A DNA stretch of 64,000 bases from Nocardia coubleae NBRC 108252 (GCF_001612805.1 NZ_BDBD01000029.1:110909-174908); one strand, 5' to 3'; shown: positions 8,803 through 17,421, numbered from the stretch's first letter. A program made the numbers and translations. Notes: generated by a model from the sequence alone, not told the origin.

Positions 8803-10042
8803 GACAATCCAGTGTCTCGGGGTGGCCGCCGCACTGGTCGCCACGCTCACCGCGTGCGGTGGCCGCAACGCCGACACCGGGACCGTCGGCGAAGGCGATT
8901 GCCGAGGTCAGCAGACCACCGGCATCACCGACAGCACCATCAAGCTCGGCGGCGTGTACCCGCTGTCGGGTCCGGCCTCGGCCTACGGCGAGGTGCCCAA
9001 GGGCATCAAGGCCTACTTCGACTACGTCAACGCCGAGAAGGGCGGCATCGGTGGACGCCAGGTGGAATACCTCGTCCGCGACGACGGCTACCAGCCGCCC
9101 AAGACTGTCGAGGAGACCCGCCGACTGGTCGAACAGGACCAGGTGTTCGCGGTCTTCCAGACCCTCGGCACCGCCACCTCCTCGGCGGTGACCGACTACC
9201 TCGGTCAGCGCAAGGTGCCGCAGGTGTTCGTCGCCACGGGCGCCACGAAGTTCGGGTCCGAGGACAACCCGTGGACCATCGGCTGGCAACCCAGCTACCG
9301 CACCGAGGGCCTCGCCTACGCCGAGTACGTGAAGAAGCAGCGCCCCACCGCGACCGTCGCGGTGCTGTACCAGAACGACGACTTCGGCAAGGATCTGCTC
9401 GCCGCGTTCCGCGAAGGCGCCGAGGGCAGCGGGGTGAAGGTGGTCGCCGAGCAGAGCTTCGAGGTCACCGACCCCACCGTCGACGCGCAGGTCCGCAACC
9501 TGGCCAATTCCAAAGCCGATGTGATGCTGAACTTCTCGACGCCGAAGTTCGCCTCCCAAGCGCTGGCCGCCGACGTGCGCAACACTGACTGGAACCCGCT
9601 GCACGTGCTCACCCAGGTCTCCAACACCATGGCGACCCTGCGCCCGGTCGGCCTGCCGAATATCCAGGGCACCGTGAGCGCGGCGTTCCTCAAGGACCCC
9701 GCCGATCCGCGCTGGGCCACCGACCCCGGTATGCAGACGTTCAAGACCGAACTCACCCAGTACGCGCCCGGCGCCGACACCGAGAACCAGCACGCGATGG
9801 CCGGCTGGGCGATGGCGCAGAGCCTCCACAAGACCCTCGAAGCGGCGAAGTGCCCGACCAGGGAGGGCCTGCGCGATGCGATGCGCTCCCTCGACAACGT
9901 CTCCGCCGACCTGATGCTGCCCGGAATCAGCATGAAAACCGGTGCGGGCGACGGCTTCCCGCTCGAGGCGGTCGGCATCCAGACCTTCGCCGGCGAGCAC
10001 TGGTCGCTGACCGAGGGCCTGATCGATACCTCCGGCAAGTAG
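8792..10042 (+). CDS. ABC transporter substrate-binding lipoprotein (LivK/type I periplasmic-binding fold)
   Basis: A 416-residue exported lipoprotein: signal peptide and lipobox LTAC with Cys22, then a type I periplasmic-binding fold typical of Leu/Ile/Val or amide binders (KLGGVYPLSGPASAYGEVPKGIKAYFDYVNAEKGGIGG, of which the GG-x-x-x-Y-P-L-S-G-P start is diagnostic). It overlaps livM by 11 bp, so all five transport genes form one transcript. The divergent PucR gene may control it. The ligand cannot be deduced; the longer 'ABC_sub_bind' type also binds aromatic acids and urea. Confidence 0.9.
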   Translation: MRTRTIQCLGVAAALVATLTACGGRNADTGTVGEGDCRGQQTTGITDSTIKLGGVYPLSGPASAYGEVPKGIKAYFDYVNAEKGGIGGRQVEYLVRDDGYQPPKTVEETRRLVEQDQVFAVFQTLGTATSSAVTDYLGQRKVPQVFVATGATKFGSEDNPWTIGWQPSYRTEGLAYAEYVKKQRPTATVAVLYQNDDFGKDLLAAFREGAEGSGVKVVAEQSFEVTDPTVDAQVRNLANSKADVMLNFSTPKFASQALAADVRNTDWNPLHVLTQVSNTMATLRPVGLPNIQGTVSAAFLKDPADPRWATDPGMQTFKTELTQYAPGADTENQHAMAGWAMAQSLHKTLEAAKCPTREGLRDAMRSLDNVSADLMLPGISMKTGAGDGFPLEAVGIQTFAGEHWSLTEGLIDTSGK

Positions 10043-10089
10043 TCCCGTGCCGCGAGGCACAAGTTCACCCACGATCGATGAGGATCACC

Positions 10090-10836
10090 ATGAAGATGTC
10101 AACCACGCTCGCGACGGCCGCCATGACGGCGCTCGCCCTGTGCGTCGGCAGCGCGAACGCCCACGCCGAACCGACCCAGACCGAGGTCCACTACGAGATC
10201 AGCAGGCAGGGCGACGCGGCCGTGCTCTCGACGAACGACGGCAAACTGCAGGTCGTCGACGGTCAGCTCGTGCTCACCACCGAGGCCGATGTGCCCGTCG
10301 CGGCGCTGCCGCTGTCGTACCGGATGGACGACAAGGTCTTCCCGATCGCGGCGGCGATCGACGGTGACCGCGCCACCCTCACACCATCACGTGACGGCGG
10401 CACACCGGCCGAGGCGGCCACGAACGTCATCAGTCAGGATGTCGCGGTGCAGCAGATCGCCGAATCCTTCACCCCCCGTGACCAATCCGCGCTCGGTGTG
10501 CTCGCCCAGCGGCTCACCATCGGCAGCGCGGTGGCCGCCATCATCGGCGCCGTGGTCGGCGGCGGGGTGGGCTGCCTGGTCGGCGGTGCGGCCGGTGCGA
10601 CGATCGCCAGCCCCGTGATCGTGCTGCTCGTACCGTGGGTGGGCGCCACCGTGGCGGGATGTGTGCTCGGCGCGGCCACGCTCGGCGCGGTGGGCGGGAT
10701 GGTCGGGCTGGTCACCGTCGGTGGTCCGCTGGCCTTGTTCGCCGCCTACCAGTACTTCTCCACCATCCTCGCGCCGTGCCCGGCCGAGCTGGGCGCCTAC
10801 TGCAAGGACCCCGCGGTACCCGCGCCCGCGAAGTAG
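10090..10836 (+). CDS. secreted or membrane-attached protein with glycine-rich hydrophobic tail, function unknown
   Basis: A 248-residue protein. Residues 1-26 form a signal peptide ending in NAHA. Residues 30-100 form a compact beta-rich domain (LSTNDGKLQVVDGQLVLTTE and a YRMDDKVFPIAA segment) that resembles a domain seen in many Nocardia exported proteins (I think DUF8020; not checked). Residues 143-220 are unusually Gly/Ala/Val-rich and hydrophobic, like two glycine-zipper hairpins, with two Cys pairs (162/191 and 230/238). The start at 10090 is chosen for its AGG at 10081-10083; an ATG at 10078 lacks a ribosome-binding site. A strong hairpin follows the gene. Confidence 0.78.
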   Translation: MKMSTTLATAAMTALALCVGSANAHAEPTQTEVHYEISRQGDAAVLSTNDGKLQVVDGQLVLTTEADVPVAALPLSYRMDDKVFPIAAAIDGDRATLTPSRDGGTPAEAATNVISQDVAVQQIAESFTPRDQSALGVLAQRLTIGSAVAAIIGAVVGGGVGCLVGGAAGATIASPVIVLLVPWVGATVAGCVLGAATLGAVGGMVGLVTVGGPLALFAAYQYFSTILAPCPAELGAYCKDPAVPAPAK

Positions 10837-10849
10837 ATCTCGTCCGCTG

Positions 10850-10882
10850 CCGGGCCGCGAACACGGGGTGTTCGCGGCCCGG
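10850..10882 (+). terminator. perfect 15-bp stem hairpin after the secreted protein gene
   Basis: The arms CCGGGCCGCGAACAC (10850-10864) and GTGTTCGCGGCCCGG (10868-10882) are exact reverse complements around a GGG loop. There is no T-run, as is common for actinobacterial terminators. It starts 14 bp after the stop at 10836 and ends 39 bp before the acyl-CoA dehydrogenase start, so it should separate the two transcripts. Confidence 0.75.
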
Positions 10883-10921
10883 CCCGTGCGCACAGGCGCG
10901 CCGACAACAGGGGAATCGCTG

Positions 10922-12079
10922 ATGCGCAGAACAGCTTTCGACGCCGAACTCGTCGCCTTCCGGGCCACGATCCGGGCCTTCATCGAAGCCGAGGTCGTCC
11001 CGAGCTTCGGCCGCTGGTACCAGGACGGTCTCGTGCCGCGCGAATTCTATTACCGGCTCGGGGATCTGGGAGTCTTCGGTCTCGAGGTGCCGGTGGAGTT
11101 CGGTGGTGCCGGGCGTGACTCACTGGCCTATCGTGGCGTGCTCGCCGAGGAGATCGCCAGGGCCGCTGTCTCCTTCGGTGGGGCAGGCGCGCACCTGGGG
11201 CGCTGCCTGCCGTTGATCACCGCGCTCGCCACCCCGGCGCAGCAGGCCAGGTGGCTGCCGGGGATCGTCTCCGGCGACACGATGTTCGCCCTCGCGGTGG
11301 CCGAGCCGGGCACGGGCACCGAACCGGAGGGGATGCGCACCACCGCGCCACTGACCGCCGAGGGCAGCTATGTGCTGAACGGTTCGAAGACCTATGTCAT
11401 CGGTGGGGTGCACGCCGATCGGGTCATCGTGTGCGCCCGCACCGCACCGCCGCGGCCCGACGACCCGTCCTACGGTCTTTCGCTACTCGTGGTCGACACG
11501 AGCGCCACCGGTTTCCTGGTGGGCAGGCGCCTCGACACATTGGGCCGCAAGGTCGGTGGCACCGCCGAACTCACCTTCACCGATGTGCGCGTCCCCGCCA
11601 CCGACCTGCTCGGCGACCCACACCGAGCCGCCGCGCACCTGGCCGCCCAACTGCCACAGCAGCGACTGAATATCGCGCTCGGCGCCTACGCCCGGGCCAA
11701 GGCGGCCATCCGCTTCGCCCGCGACCACACCCGCGACCGGCTTCCGGCCGCCCGCCCCGTCGCCGCCGTCCAGCACAGCAAGTTCGAACTGGCGGGCTGC
11801 CGAGCCGAGGTCGATGCCATCGAGGCCGTGATCGATCGCGCGCTCGCCGCCCACGACAGCGCCGCACTCGACCCGGCCCACGCCGCCTCCGCCGAACTCT
11901 TCGCCACCGAGACCGCGACCCGGGTCATCGACCGCTGCCTCCAACTACACGGCGGCGCGGGCTATCTCACCGACTCGCCCATCGCCCGCCTCTACGCCGA
12001 CCACCGCGTGGACCGCCTCCAAGGCGGCGACACCTCCGACACCCTGCGCACCGTCATCGCCACGGACATGGGTCTGTAG
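10922..12079 (+). CDS. acyl-CoA dehydrogenase family protein
   Basis: A 385-residue FAD enzyme of the acyl-CoA dehydrogenase family, which introduces an alpha-beta double bond in an acyl-CoA thioester. The FAD/substrate loop FALAVAEPGTGTEPEGMRTTA and the C-terminal LQLHGGAGYLTDSPIARLY then DHRVDRLQGGDTSDTLR are family hallmarks. Length is normal. The start at 10922 follows AGGGGAAT; a longer frame upstream lacks similarity and runs through a terminator. The gene stands alone, and its substrate chain cannot be judged. Confidence 0.9.
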   Translation: MRRTAFDAELVAFRATIRAFIEAEVVPSFGRWYQDGLVPREFYYRLGDLGVFGLEVPVEFGGAGRDSLAYRGVLAEEIARAAVSFGGAGAHLGRCLPLITALATPAQQARWLPGIVSGDTMFALAVAEPGTGTEPEGMRTTAPLTAEGSYVLNGSKTYVIGGVHADRVIVCARTAPPRPDDPSYGLSLLVVDTSATGFLVGRRLDTLGRKVGGTAELTFTDVRVPATDLLGDPHRAAAHLAAQLPQQRLNIALGAYARAKAAIRFARDHTRDRLPAARPVAAVQHSKFELAGCRAEVDAIEAVIDRALAAHDSAALDPAHAASAELFATETATRVIDRCLQLHGGAGYLTDSPIARLYADHRVDRLQGGDTSDTLRTVIATDMGL

Positions 12080-12115
12080 CACCGACGACGGAGACCGCCG
12101 AGCGTCGGCGCCGGG

Positions 12116-12910
12116 TCAGCGGACGGTGATGCCGTCTGCGCGCATGGCGTCTTTGACCTGGGCGATGGTGAGGTCACCGAAGTGGAAGACGCTGGCGGCG
12201 AGCACCGCGTCGGCACCCGCGTGGACGGCGGGCGGGAAGTGTTCCACCGCGCCCGCACCGCCGCTGGCGATCACCGGAACGTGCACGGCGGCGCGGACGG
12301 CGGCGATCATCGGCAGGTCGAAGCCCGCCTTGGTGCCGTCGGCGTCCATGGAGTTGAGCAGGATCTCGCCGACACCGAGTTCGGCGCCGCGCACAGCCCA
12401 TTCGACGGCGTCGATACCGGTACCGCGCTTGCCGCCGTGGGTGGTGACCTCCCAGCCGGACGGGGTGTCGGGCTGCCCGTCGGGCACGGTGCGGGCGTCG
12501 ACCGAGAGCACGATGCATTGGGAACCGAAGCGCTGCGACATCTCCGAGAGCACCTCGGGACGGGCGATGGCGGCGGTGTTCACCGAAACCTTGTCGGCAC
12601 CGGCGCGCAGCAGGCGGTCCACGTCCTCGACCGTGCGCACCCCGCCACCGACCGTGAGCGGGATGAAGATCTGTTCGGCGGTGCGGGTCACCACGTCGAG
12701 CATGGTCGCCCGGTCGCCGGTGGAGGCCGTCACGTCGAGGAAGGTGAGTTCGTCGGCGCCCTGGGCGTCGTAGGTGGCGGCCAGTTCCACCGGATCACCC
12801 GCGTCGCGCAGGTTCTGGAAGTTCACGCCCTTGACCACCCGGCCCGCGTCCACATCGAGACAGGGAATCACGCGGACGGCCAGCGTGCTCTGCTGTGTGC
12901 TGGTACCCAT
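12116..12910 (-). CDS. hisF: imidazole glycerol phosphate synthase, cyclase subunit
   Basis: A 264-residue TIM barrel. The catalytic Asp residues sit in VIPCLDVDAGRVVKG and CIVLSVDAR, and the phosphate-binding motifs are LTVGGGVRT and IASGGAGAVEHF. HisF closes the imidazole ring using ammonia made by HisH, yielding imidazole glycerol phosphate and AICAR. The ATG at 12910 is chosen; a TTG three codons earlier overlaps the impA stop. hisF is the last gene of the priA-impA-hisF piece; hisI, its usual next neighbour, is about 8 kb away. Confidence 0.95.
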   Translation of the reverse strand: MGTSTQQSTLAVRVIPCLDVDAGRVVKGVNFQNLRDAGDPVELAATYDAQGADELTFLDVTASTGDRATMLDVVTRTAEQIFIPLTVGGGVRTVEDVDRLLRAGADKVSVNTAAIARPEVLSEMSQRFGSQCIVLSVDARTVPDGQPDTPSGWEVTTHGGKRGTGIDAVEWAVRGAELGVGEILLNSMDADGTKAGFDLPMIAAVRAAVHVPVIASGGAGAVEHFPPAVHAGADAVLAASVFHFGDLTIAQVKDAMRADGITVR

Positions 12911-12915
12911 CGTGT

Positions 12916-13737
12916 TCAACCTCGTTCTTCGTCGCTGACCGCGCAGATCATGTCAAGGAGTTCTTCGTGCACACCGGGTGCGGCGGCGAGCACCGAGCCG
13001 GAGGTGATGGTCCACGGCTCGCCCGCCAGGTCGGTGACCACCCCGCCCGCGGCCCGCACCAGCGCGACCCCGGCGGCGTTGTCCCACGGATGGTGACCGA
13101 ACACCACCGCGCCGCCGAGCACACCGGAGGCCGTGAACGCCAGATCGATTCCGGTGGCGCCGTGCATGCGGACCCGGGAGGACAACCGGCTCAGCGCGCC
13201 GAGCAGGTCGAACCGGAACTGGCCCGGGATGCGGCCGGCCGAATCCAGGTTGAACGCGCCGAAGCCGATCATGGCCTCGCCGAGTTTGCCGGGCGCCAGC
13301 GGCGGCAACGCCACCCCGTCGAGATACACCGGACCGCCGCTGACGGCGGCGTACCGGCGGCCCAGCCCGGGCAGCCAGGTCGCGCCGATCACCGGTTCGC
13401 CCTCGTGCACCAGGGCGAGCAGGATGCCCGACATGGGATGTCCCACCGAGTAATTGAAGGTACCGTCGATCGGATCGAGCACCCAGGCCGTGCCCGACGT
13501 CAGCTCCGGCCCGCCGAATTCCTCACCGTGCACCGCGATTCCGGTGCGCTGCCGCAACTCGGCGGAGATGGTGCGTTCCAGTTCGAGGTCGAGTTCGGTG
13601 GCGAAGTCGTTGCGGCCCTTGGCCACCGCGCTCGGCGCGCCGACACCCTCGAGATAGCGCGGCACCACCCCGTCCAGCACCTGGGTGGCGACGGCCAGCA
13701 GGTCGGTCAGTTCGGCGGTGCTCGGCGCGGTGGTCAT
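12916..13737 (-). CDS. impA: inositol monophosphatase family phosphatase
   Basis: A 273-residue magnesium- or lithium-sensitive phosphatase family member. Metal ligands are in GEE (71-73), DPIDGTFNY (88-96) and the C-terminal HPWDNAAGVALV motif. It lies between priA and hisF, the same place as impA of M. tuberculosis; an alternative role as histidinol-phosphatase (HisN type) fits the setting but is not proved. Starts are 7 bp after the priA stop, and hisF begins right after it, so the three genes form one transcript. Confidence 0.88.
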   Translation of the reverse strand: MTTAPSTAELTDLLAVATQVLDGVVPRYLEGVGAPSAVAKGRNDFATELDLELERTISAELRQRTGIAVHGEEFGGPELTSGTAWVLDPIDGTFNYSVGHPMSGILLALVHEGEPVIGATWLPGLGRRYAAVSGGPVYLDGVALPPLAPGKLGEAMIGFGAFNLDSAGRIPGQFRFDLLGALSRLSSRVRMHGATGIDLAFTASGVLGGAVVFGHHPWDNAAGVALVRAAGGVVTDLAGEPWTITSGSVLAAAPGVHEELLDMICAVSDEERG

Positions 13738-13744
13738 GGCGAGG

Positions 13745-14476
13745 TCAGCGCACCGCGGCCAGGGCTTCGGGCAACGTGAACCGGCCCGCGTACAGCGCCT
13801 TGCCGATGATGGCGCCTTCGACACCCTCGTCGGTGAGGCCGGCGATGGCGACGAGATCGTCGAGCACCGAGATGCCGCCGGAGGCCACGACGGGTGCCTC
13901 GGCGGCATTGGCCACCTGGCTGAGGAGTTCGAGGTTGGGGCCGGTGAGCGTGCCGTCCTTGGAGACGTCGGTGACCACATAGCGTGCGCACCCGTCGCGT
14001 TCGAGGCGCTCGAGGACCTCCCAGAGGTCGCCACCGTCGGTCACCCAGCCGCGCCCGCGCAGCCGCCATTCGCCGTCGATCTGCTTGACGTCGAGCCCGA
14101 CCGCGATCCGGTCGCCGTACTCACCGAGTACGCGGGCACACCACTGCGGGTTCTCGATCGCCGCGGTGCCGATGTTCACGCGCGCGCAGCCGGTGGCCAG
14201 GGCGGCCTTCAGCGAGTCGTCGTCGCGGATTCCGCCGGAGAGTTCGACCTTCACGTCGAGTTCGCCGATCACCTGGGCGATCAGTTCACGGTTGCTGCCC
14301 TTGCCGAAGGCCGCGTCGAGGTCGACCAGGTGCACCCATTCGGCACCGGCCTCCTGCCACGCGAGGGCGGCGTCGCGGGGCGACCCGTATCCGGTTTCGC
14401 TTCCGGCCTCCCCCTGTACGAGGCGCACGGCCTCCCCATTGGCGACATCGACCGCGGGCAACAGCACAAGACTCAC
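13745..14476 (-). CDS. priA: bifunctional HisA/TrpF phosphoribosyl isomerase
   Basis: A 243-residue TIM barrel that isomerises ProFAR in histidine biosynthesis; in actinobacteria lacking trpF the same enzyme (PriA) also isomerises phosphoribosyl anthranilate for tryptophan. Hallmarks are LLPAVDVANGEAVRLVQG, VELSGGIRDD, NIGTAAIENP and VTDVSKDGTLTGPN. The start is a GTG at 14476 giving the family N-terminus MSLVLLPAVD; the open frame continues upstream without similarity. It is the first gene of this his fragment, with hisH about 7.4 kb away instead of adjacent. Confidence 0.93.
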   Translation of the reverse strand: MSLVLLPAVDVANGEAVRLVQGEAGSETGYGSPRDAALAWQEAGAEWVHLVDLDAAFGKGSNRELIAQVIGELDVKVELSGGIRDDDSLKAALATGCARVNIGTAAIENPQWCARVLGEYGDRIAVGLDVKQIDGEWRLRGRGWVTDGGDLWEVLERLERDGCARYVVTDVSKDGTLTGPNLELLSQVANAAEAPVVASGGISVLDDLVAIAGLTDEGVEGAIIGKALYAGRFTLPEALAAVR

Positions 14477-14859
14477 GCCGATCAGACTAGTAGGTCTTGC
14501 TCCGTGGGCCCGCAACGGTCCTGGTGGGTGCGCTCCGCGTCACTCCAGTCGCTGCGGCCGCATGCCGGAATCGCGCGCCAGGTCGTGTGCCACAAGTTTG
14601 CCCGCTTTTCCGAAGACCATTAGCTAGCTATGCGCCAGGCCTTATGTGATCGATCGAACAGACCCGGTTGACCTGCGGAAACATTCCGTTTACCAAGTAT
14701 TAATGGTGATAATCGCCACGTGGAATCAATTAGCTATTCGTTTCCCGCATCGATTAACTTTCCGTTTTGTCGGCAGGAACACCAACCCCTACCGAGTTCA
14801 TCGCCGCACCGCCCCTTTGCGTTACCAGCCTGTGATTGCAGGCACCGAAAGGAAATCTC
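14477..14859. other. intergenic spacer with AT-rich leader between priA and the repetitive secreted protein
   Basis: No gene was found. The right part (about 14590-14770) is clearly richer in A/T than its surroundings. It contains a near-consensus -10 hexamer GATAAT at 14708-14713 but only a weak -35, and TTGACC at 14668-14673 that lies too far upstream to pair with it. An 8-bp direct repeat ATTAGCTA occurs at 14619-14626 and 14729-14736. It most likely holds the promoter and a long leader for the gene at 14860, and a leftward promoter for priA. Confidence 0.4.
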
Positions 14860-15282
14860 ATGACTCGCAAGACCCTCGCTGTTGCCGGTGCCCTCGCCAT
14901 CGCCGTGCTCGGTCCCGCCGCCGCCGCCAACGCCTTCACCGGCTCGGCCGCCGCCGCCACCGGTTCCGCCGCCCTCGGCGCCACCGGCTCGGCCGCCCTC
15001 GGCGCGACCGGATCCGCTGGTGCGGGCGCCGCGGGTGCCGGTGCCGCCGGTACCGGTTCCGCCGCCGCCCTGCCCGCTCTGGCCACCGGTTCGGCCGGTC
15101 TCGGTGCCGCGGGCACCGGCTCGGCGGGCCTCGGTGCCGCCGGTACCGGTTCGGCCGCCGCTCTCGCGGGCCTCGAGGTGCTCGAGACGGGCAGCTCGGC
15201 ATTCGACAGCCTCACCAGCGGTGGCGCCAACATCGTCGACATCCTGCTCGGCGCGCGCGAACTCAACACCCCCGCCGAGTAA
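14860..15282 (+). CDS. secreted Gly-Ser-Ala repeat protein, function unknown
   Basis: A 140-residue protein with a clear signal peptide (residues 1-25, cleavage after ANA). Residues 26-104 consist almost only of Gly, Ser, Ala, Thr and Leu, with a GSA motif recurring at 28, 35, 43, 51, 66, 77, 87 and 97 and a 10-residue unit GTGSAGLGAA near the end. The C-terminal 35 residues are ordinary in composition (LEVLETGSSAFDSL, GANIVDILLGARELN). A GAAAGGAA ribosome site sits 7 bases before the ATG. It is a single-gene unit closed by a strong terminator. No family is recognised. Confidence 0.8.
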   Translation: MTRKTLAVAGALAIAVLGPAAAANAFTGSAAAATGSAALGATGSAALGATGSAGAGAAGAGAAGTGSAAALPALATGSAGLGAAGTGSAGLGAAGTGSAAALAGLEVLETGSSAFDSLTSGGANIVDILLGARELNTPAE

Positions 15283-15327
15283 TTCGGTATAGCCGGACTT
15301 GCCGACCACTCCCCTCAGGTCGGTGTC

Positions 15328-15370
15328 GAATGCGGTGACGTGCCAGGTGCACGTCACCGCATTCTTTTGT
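15328..15370 (+). terminator. strong intrinsic terminator after the repetitive secreted protein
   Basis: Arms GAATGCGGTGACGTGC (15328-15343) and GCACGTCACCGCATTC (15349-15364) are exact reverse complements around a 5-base loop, followed by TTTTGT. It is the most classical rho-independent terminator in the window and lies 45 bp after the stop at 15282. The remaining bases up to 15561 show no gene. Confidence 0.92.
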
Positions 15371-15561
15371 CTCCGAATACATTTCCGCCTGAGAAATTGC
15401 CGCCATGTTTGCGGCAGGATTACCGATTCCGTTGTCGATGCCCAGCCGACAGCTGATCAGCACCGGGCACTGCCCGATTAGGCGCTGTCGGCCAGTCGGG
15501 CGGGTGCCGATGAGGCGGTCGGAGCGTGACACAGGCGAACACCAGGCAAAATACTCACCGG

Positions 15562-15582
15562 TCGGTAAAGAACCTTTACCGA
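15562..15582. promoter_or_regulatory. perfect palindrome upstream of the LysR pair
   Basis: The two 9-base arms TCGGTAAAG (15562-15570) and CTTTACCGA (15574-15582) are exact reverse complements separated by AAC. It ends 13 bp before the ATG at 15596, and the AGGTG ribosome site lies between the two. A site here suits autorepression by a LysR protein or another dimeric regulator. As RNA it could fold into a 9-bp hairpin next to the ribosome site. Confidence 0.6.
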
Positions 15583-15595
15583 TGAGAGGTGACGG

Positions 15596-16486
15596 ATGAA
15601 CTGGCAAGAGATCGAAACGTTCCTCGCGGTGGCCGAGGAACTGCACTTCGGGCGAGCGGCGGATCGGTTGCTGCTGTCGCGAGCCCGGGTGAGCCAGTTG
15701 GTCCAGACACTAGAGGCCCGCGTCGGCGCACCTCTGCTGGAGCGGACGAGCCGTCGGGTTTCCCTGACACCCTTGGGCATTCAGCTCCGCGACGACCTGC
15801 TCCCGCATCATTGCGGCGTACTGGACGCGGTAGCGGAGGTGACCGAAACCGCGCGCGGCGTCGACGGCGTGCTGCGAGTCGGTTTCTCCAGCCCACTGGC
15901 GGGCAAGCTGCTGATCGGGGCGGGCGATGCCCTGCGCGCACGTCACCCCGGCTGCACTCTCGATATCCGTGAGGTGCAGCTCTCCGATCGCTACAGCGCG
16001 TTGCGCTCGGGCGAGCTGGATCTGCAGCTCATCGAATTCCCCGCCACCGAACCCGACCTGGTGTGCGGTCCGGTGCTGCTGCGCGATGCCCGGGTATTGG
16101 CGGTGTCCACCCGCAATCCGCTCTCGCAGCGACGCTCGGTCACCGTCGAGGATCTGACCGGACAGACCGTGCTGTTCATCGGTGGGGTGCCGGGCTACTT
16201 CCTCGATCACGTGGTTCCGCCGGTGACTCCCGCCGGGTCGCCGATCCGCCGTTCGACGACGACACGGTACTGGCAGGAACTGCTGGCCCACGTCGCCGCG
16301 GATATCGGTGTCACCGTGACGGCCGCCCAGGGCATCGAGTACTACCCGCGACCCGACCTGGTCTACGTGCCGTTCGAGGAGCAGGCGCCGATCGAATACG
16401 GTCTGCAGTGGCGCGCGTCGGGTCTGTCGGCGCGTGCGGCGGCCTTCGTGCGCACCGCCGTGAAGTGCGCCGGGAGCACACGATGA
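15596..16486 (+). CDS. LysR family transcriptional regulator (first of a tandem pair)
   Basis: A 296-residue LysR regulator. Residues 1-60 form the winged helix-turn-helix (FGRAADRLLLSRARVSQLVQ and LLERTSRRVSLTPLG), and from about residue 88 the periplasmic-binding-like effector domain follows (LRVGFSSPLAGKLLIGAG, LDLQLIEFP). The next gene encodes a close paralogue starting in the stop codon of this one. A perfect 21-bp palindrome lies just upstream. No structural gene is adjacent on the opposite strand within 1.1 kb, so the regulated pathway is unknown. Confidence 0.9.
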   Translation: MNWQEIETFLAVAEELHFGRAADRLLLSRARVSQLVQTLEARVGAPLLERTSRRVSLTPLGIQLRDDLLPHHCGVLDAVAEVTETARGVDGVLRVGFSSPLAGKLLIGAGDALRARHPGCTLDIREVQLSDRYSALRSGELDLQLIEFPATEPDLVCGPVLLRDARVLAVSTRNPLSQRRSVTVEDLTGQTVLFIGGVPGYFLDHVVPPVTPAGSPIRRSTTTRYWQELLAHVAADIGVTVTAAQGIEYYPRPDLVYVPFEEQAPIEYGLQWRASGLSARAAAFVRTAVKCAGSTR

Positions 16487-17421
16487 ACTGGCAGGAGCAG
16501 GAAACCTTCCTGGTGCTGGCCGAGGAACTGCACTTCGGGCGGGCGGCGGAGCGGCTCGCGGTATCGCGGGCCCGGGTGAGTCAGATGATCCACACCGTGG
16601 AACGGCGCATCGGGGCACCACTGTTCGAGCGGACGAGTCGACGGGTGTCGTTGACCCCCTTGGGAATTCAGCTGCGCGACGCCCTCGCCCCGCATCACCA
16701 CGGCATTCTGGCCGCGCTGGCCCGAGCGGCCGACAGCGCGGGTGCCGCGGAGGTGTTGCGGGCCGGCTTCACACACCCACTGGGCAGCGAGATGCTGATG
16801 TCGGCGGCCACGATGTTCCGCGCCGAGCGGCCCGCGTGCACGGTGGAACTGCGTGAGGTCCAGCTGTCGGACCGGTTCGGTCAGCTGCGGCGCCGCGAGC
16901 TCGACCTCGTCTTCCTCGAGTACCCCGCCGTCGAGCCGGATCTGGTGAGCGGCCCGGTCCTGTTGCGTGACGCGAAGGTCCTCGTCGTCCCGACCTCCCA
17001 CCCCCTGGCCACCCGCACCTCGGTCTCCGTGGCCGACCTGGCCGACGAAACCCTCCTCACCGCACGGGGATTGGCGGGCTACTTCCTCGACCACCACTTC
17101 CCCACCCACACCCCCGCGGGCCGACCGATCCATCGCTCGATGACCATGCCGTACTGGCAGGAAGTGATGGTCCAGGTGGCAGCGGGCAACGGCATAGCCC
17201 TCGCCGCCGCCCAAGCCGGCCACTTCTACCCCCGCCCCAGCCTGGTCTACCTCCCCTTCGACGACCTCCCACCCATCGAATACGGCCTGGTCTGGCGCGC
17301 CTCCGGTTTGTCCCCGGCCGGCACCGCCTTCGTCCGCACGGTCACCGAGACCGCGCCCTCGACAATGCCGGATTCCGTTGACCGAGAAGCGATTACACAG
17401 CCAGAACCCCCGCCCGGATAG
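16483..17421 (+). CDS. LysR family transcriptional regulator (second of a tandem pair)
   Basis: A 312-residue LysR protein, obviously duplicated from the preceding gene: the N-termini read MNWQEIETFLAVAEELHFGR and MNWQEQETFLVLAEELHFGR, and TSRRVSLTPLGIQLRD and WRASGLS recur in both. Effector-domain residues differ more (for example LLIGAGDALRA versus LMSAATMFRA), which points to divergence in ligand. The ATG overlaps the upstream stop in ATGA. The protein has an extra Pro/Glu-rich tail of about 20 residues. The two products could form homo- or heterodimers. Confidence 0.9.
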   Translation: MNWQEQETFLVLAEELHFGRAAERLAVSRARVSQMIHTVERRIGAPLFERTSRRVSLTPLGIQLRDALAPHHHGILAALARAADSAGAAEVLRAGFTHPLGSEMLMSAATMFRAERPACTVELREVQLSDRFGQLRRRELDLVFLEYPAVEPDLVSGPVLLRDAKVLVVPTSHPLATRTSVSVADLADETLLTARGLAGYFLDHHFPTHTPAGRPIHRSMTMPYWQEVMVQVAAGNGIALAAAQAGHFYPRPSLVYLPFDDLPPIEYGLVWRASGLSPAGTAFVRTVTETAPSTMPDSVDREAITQPEPPPG

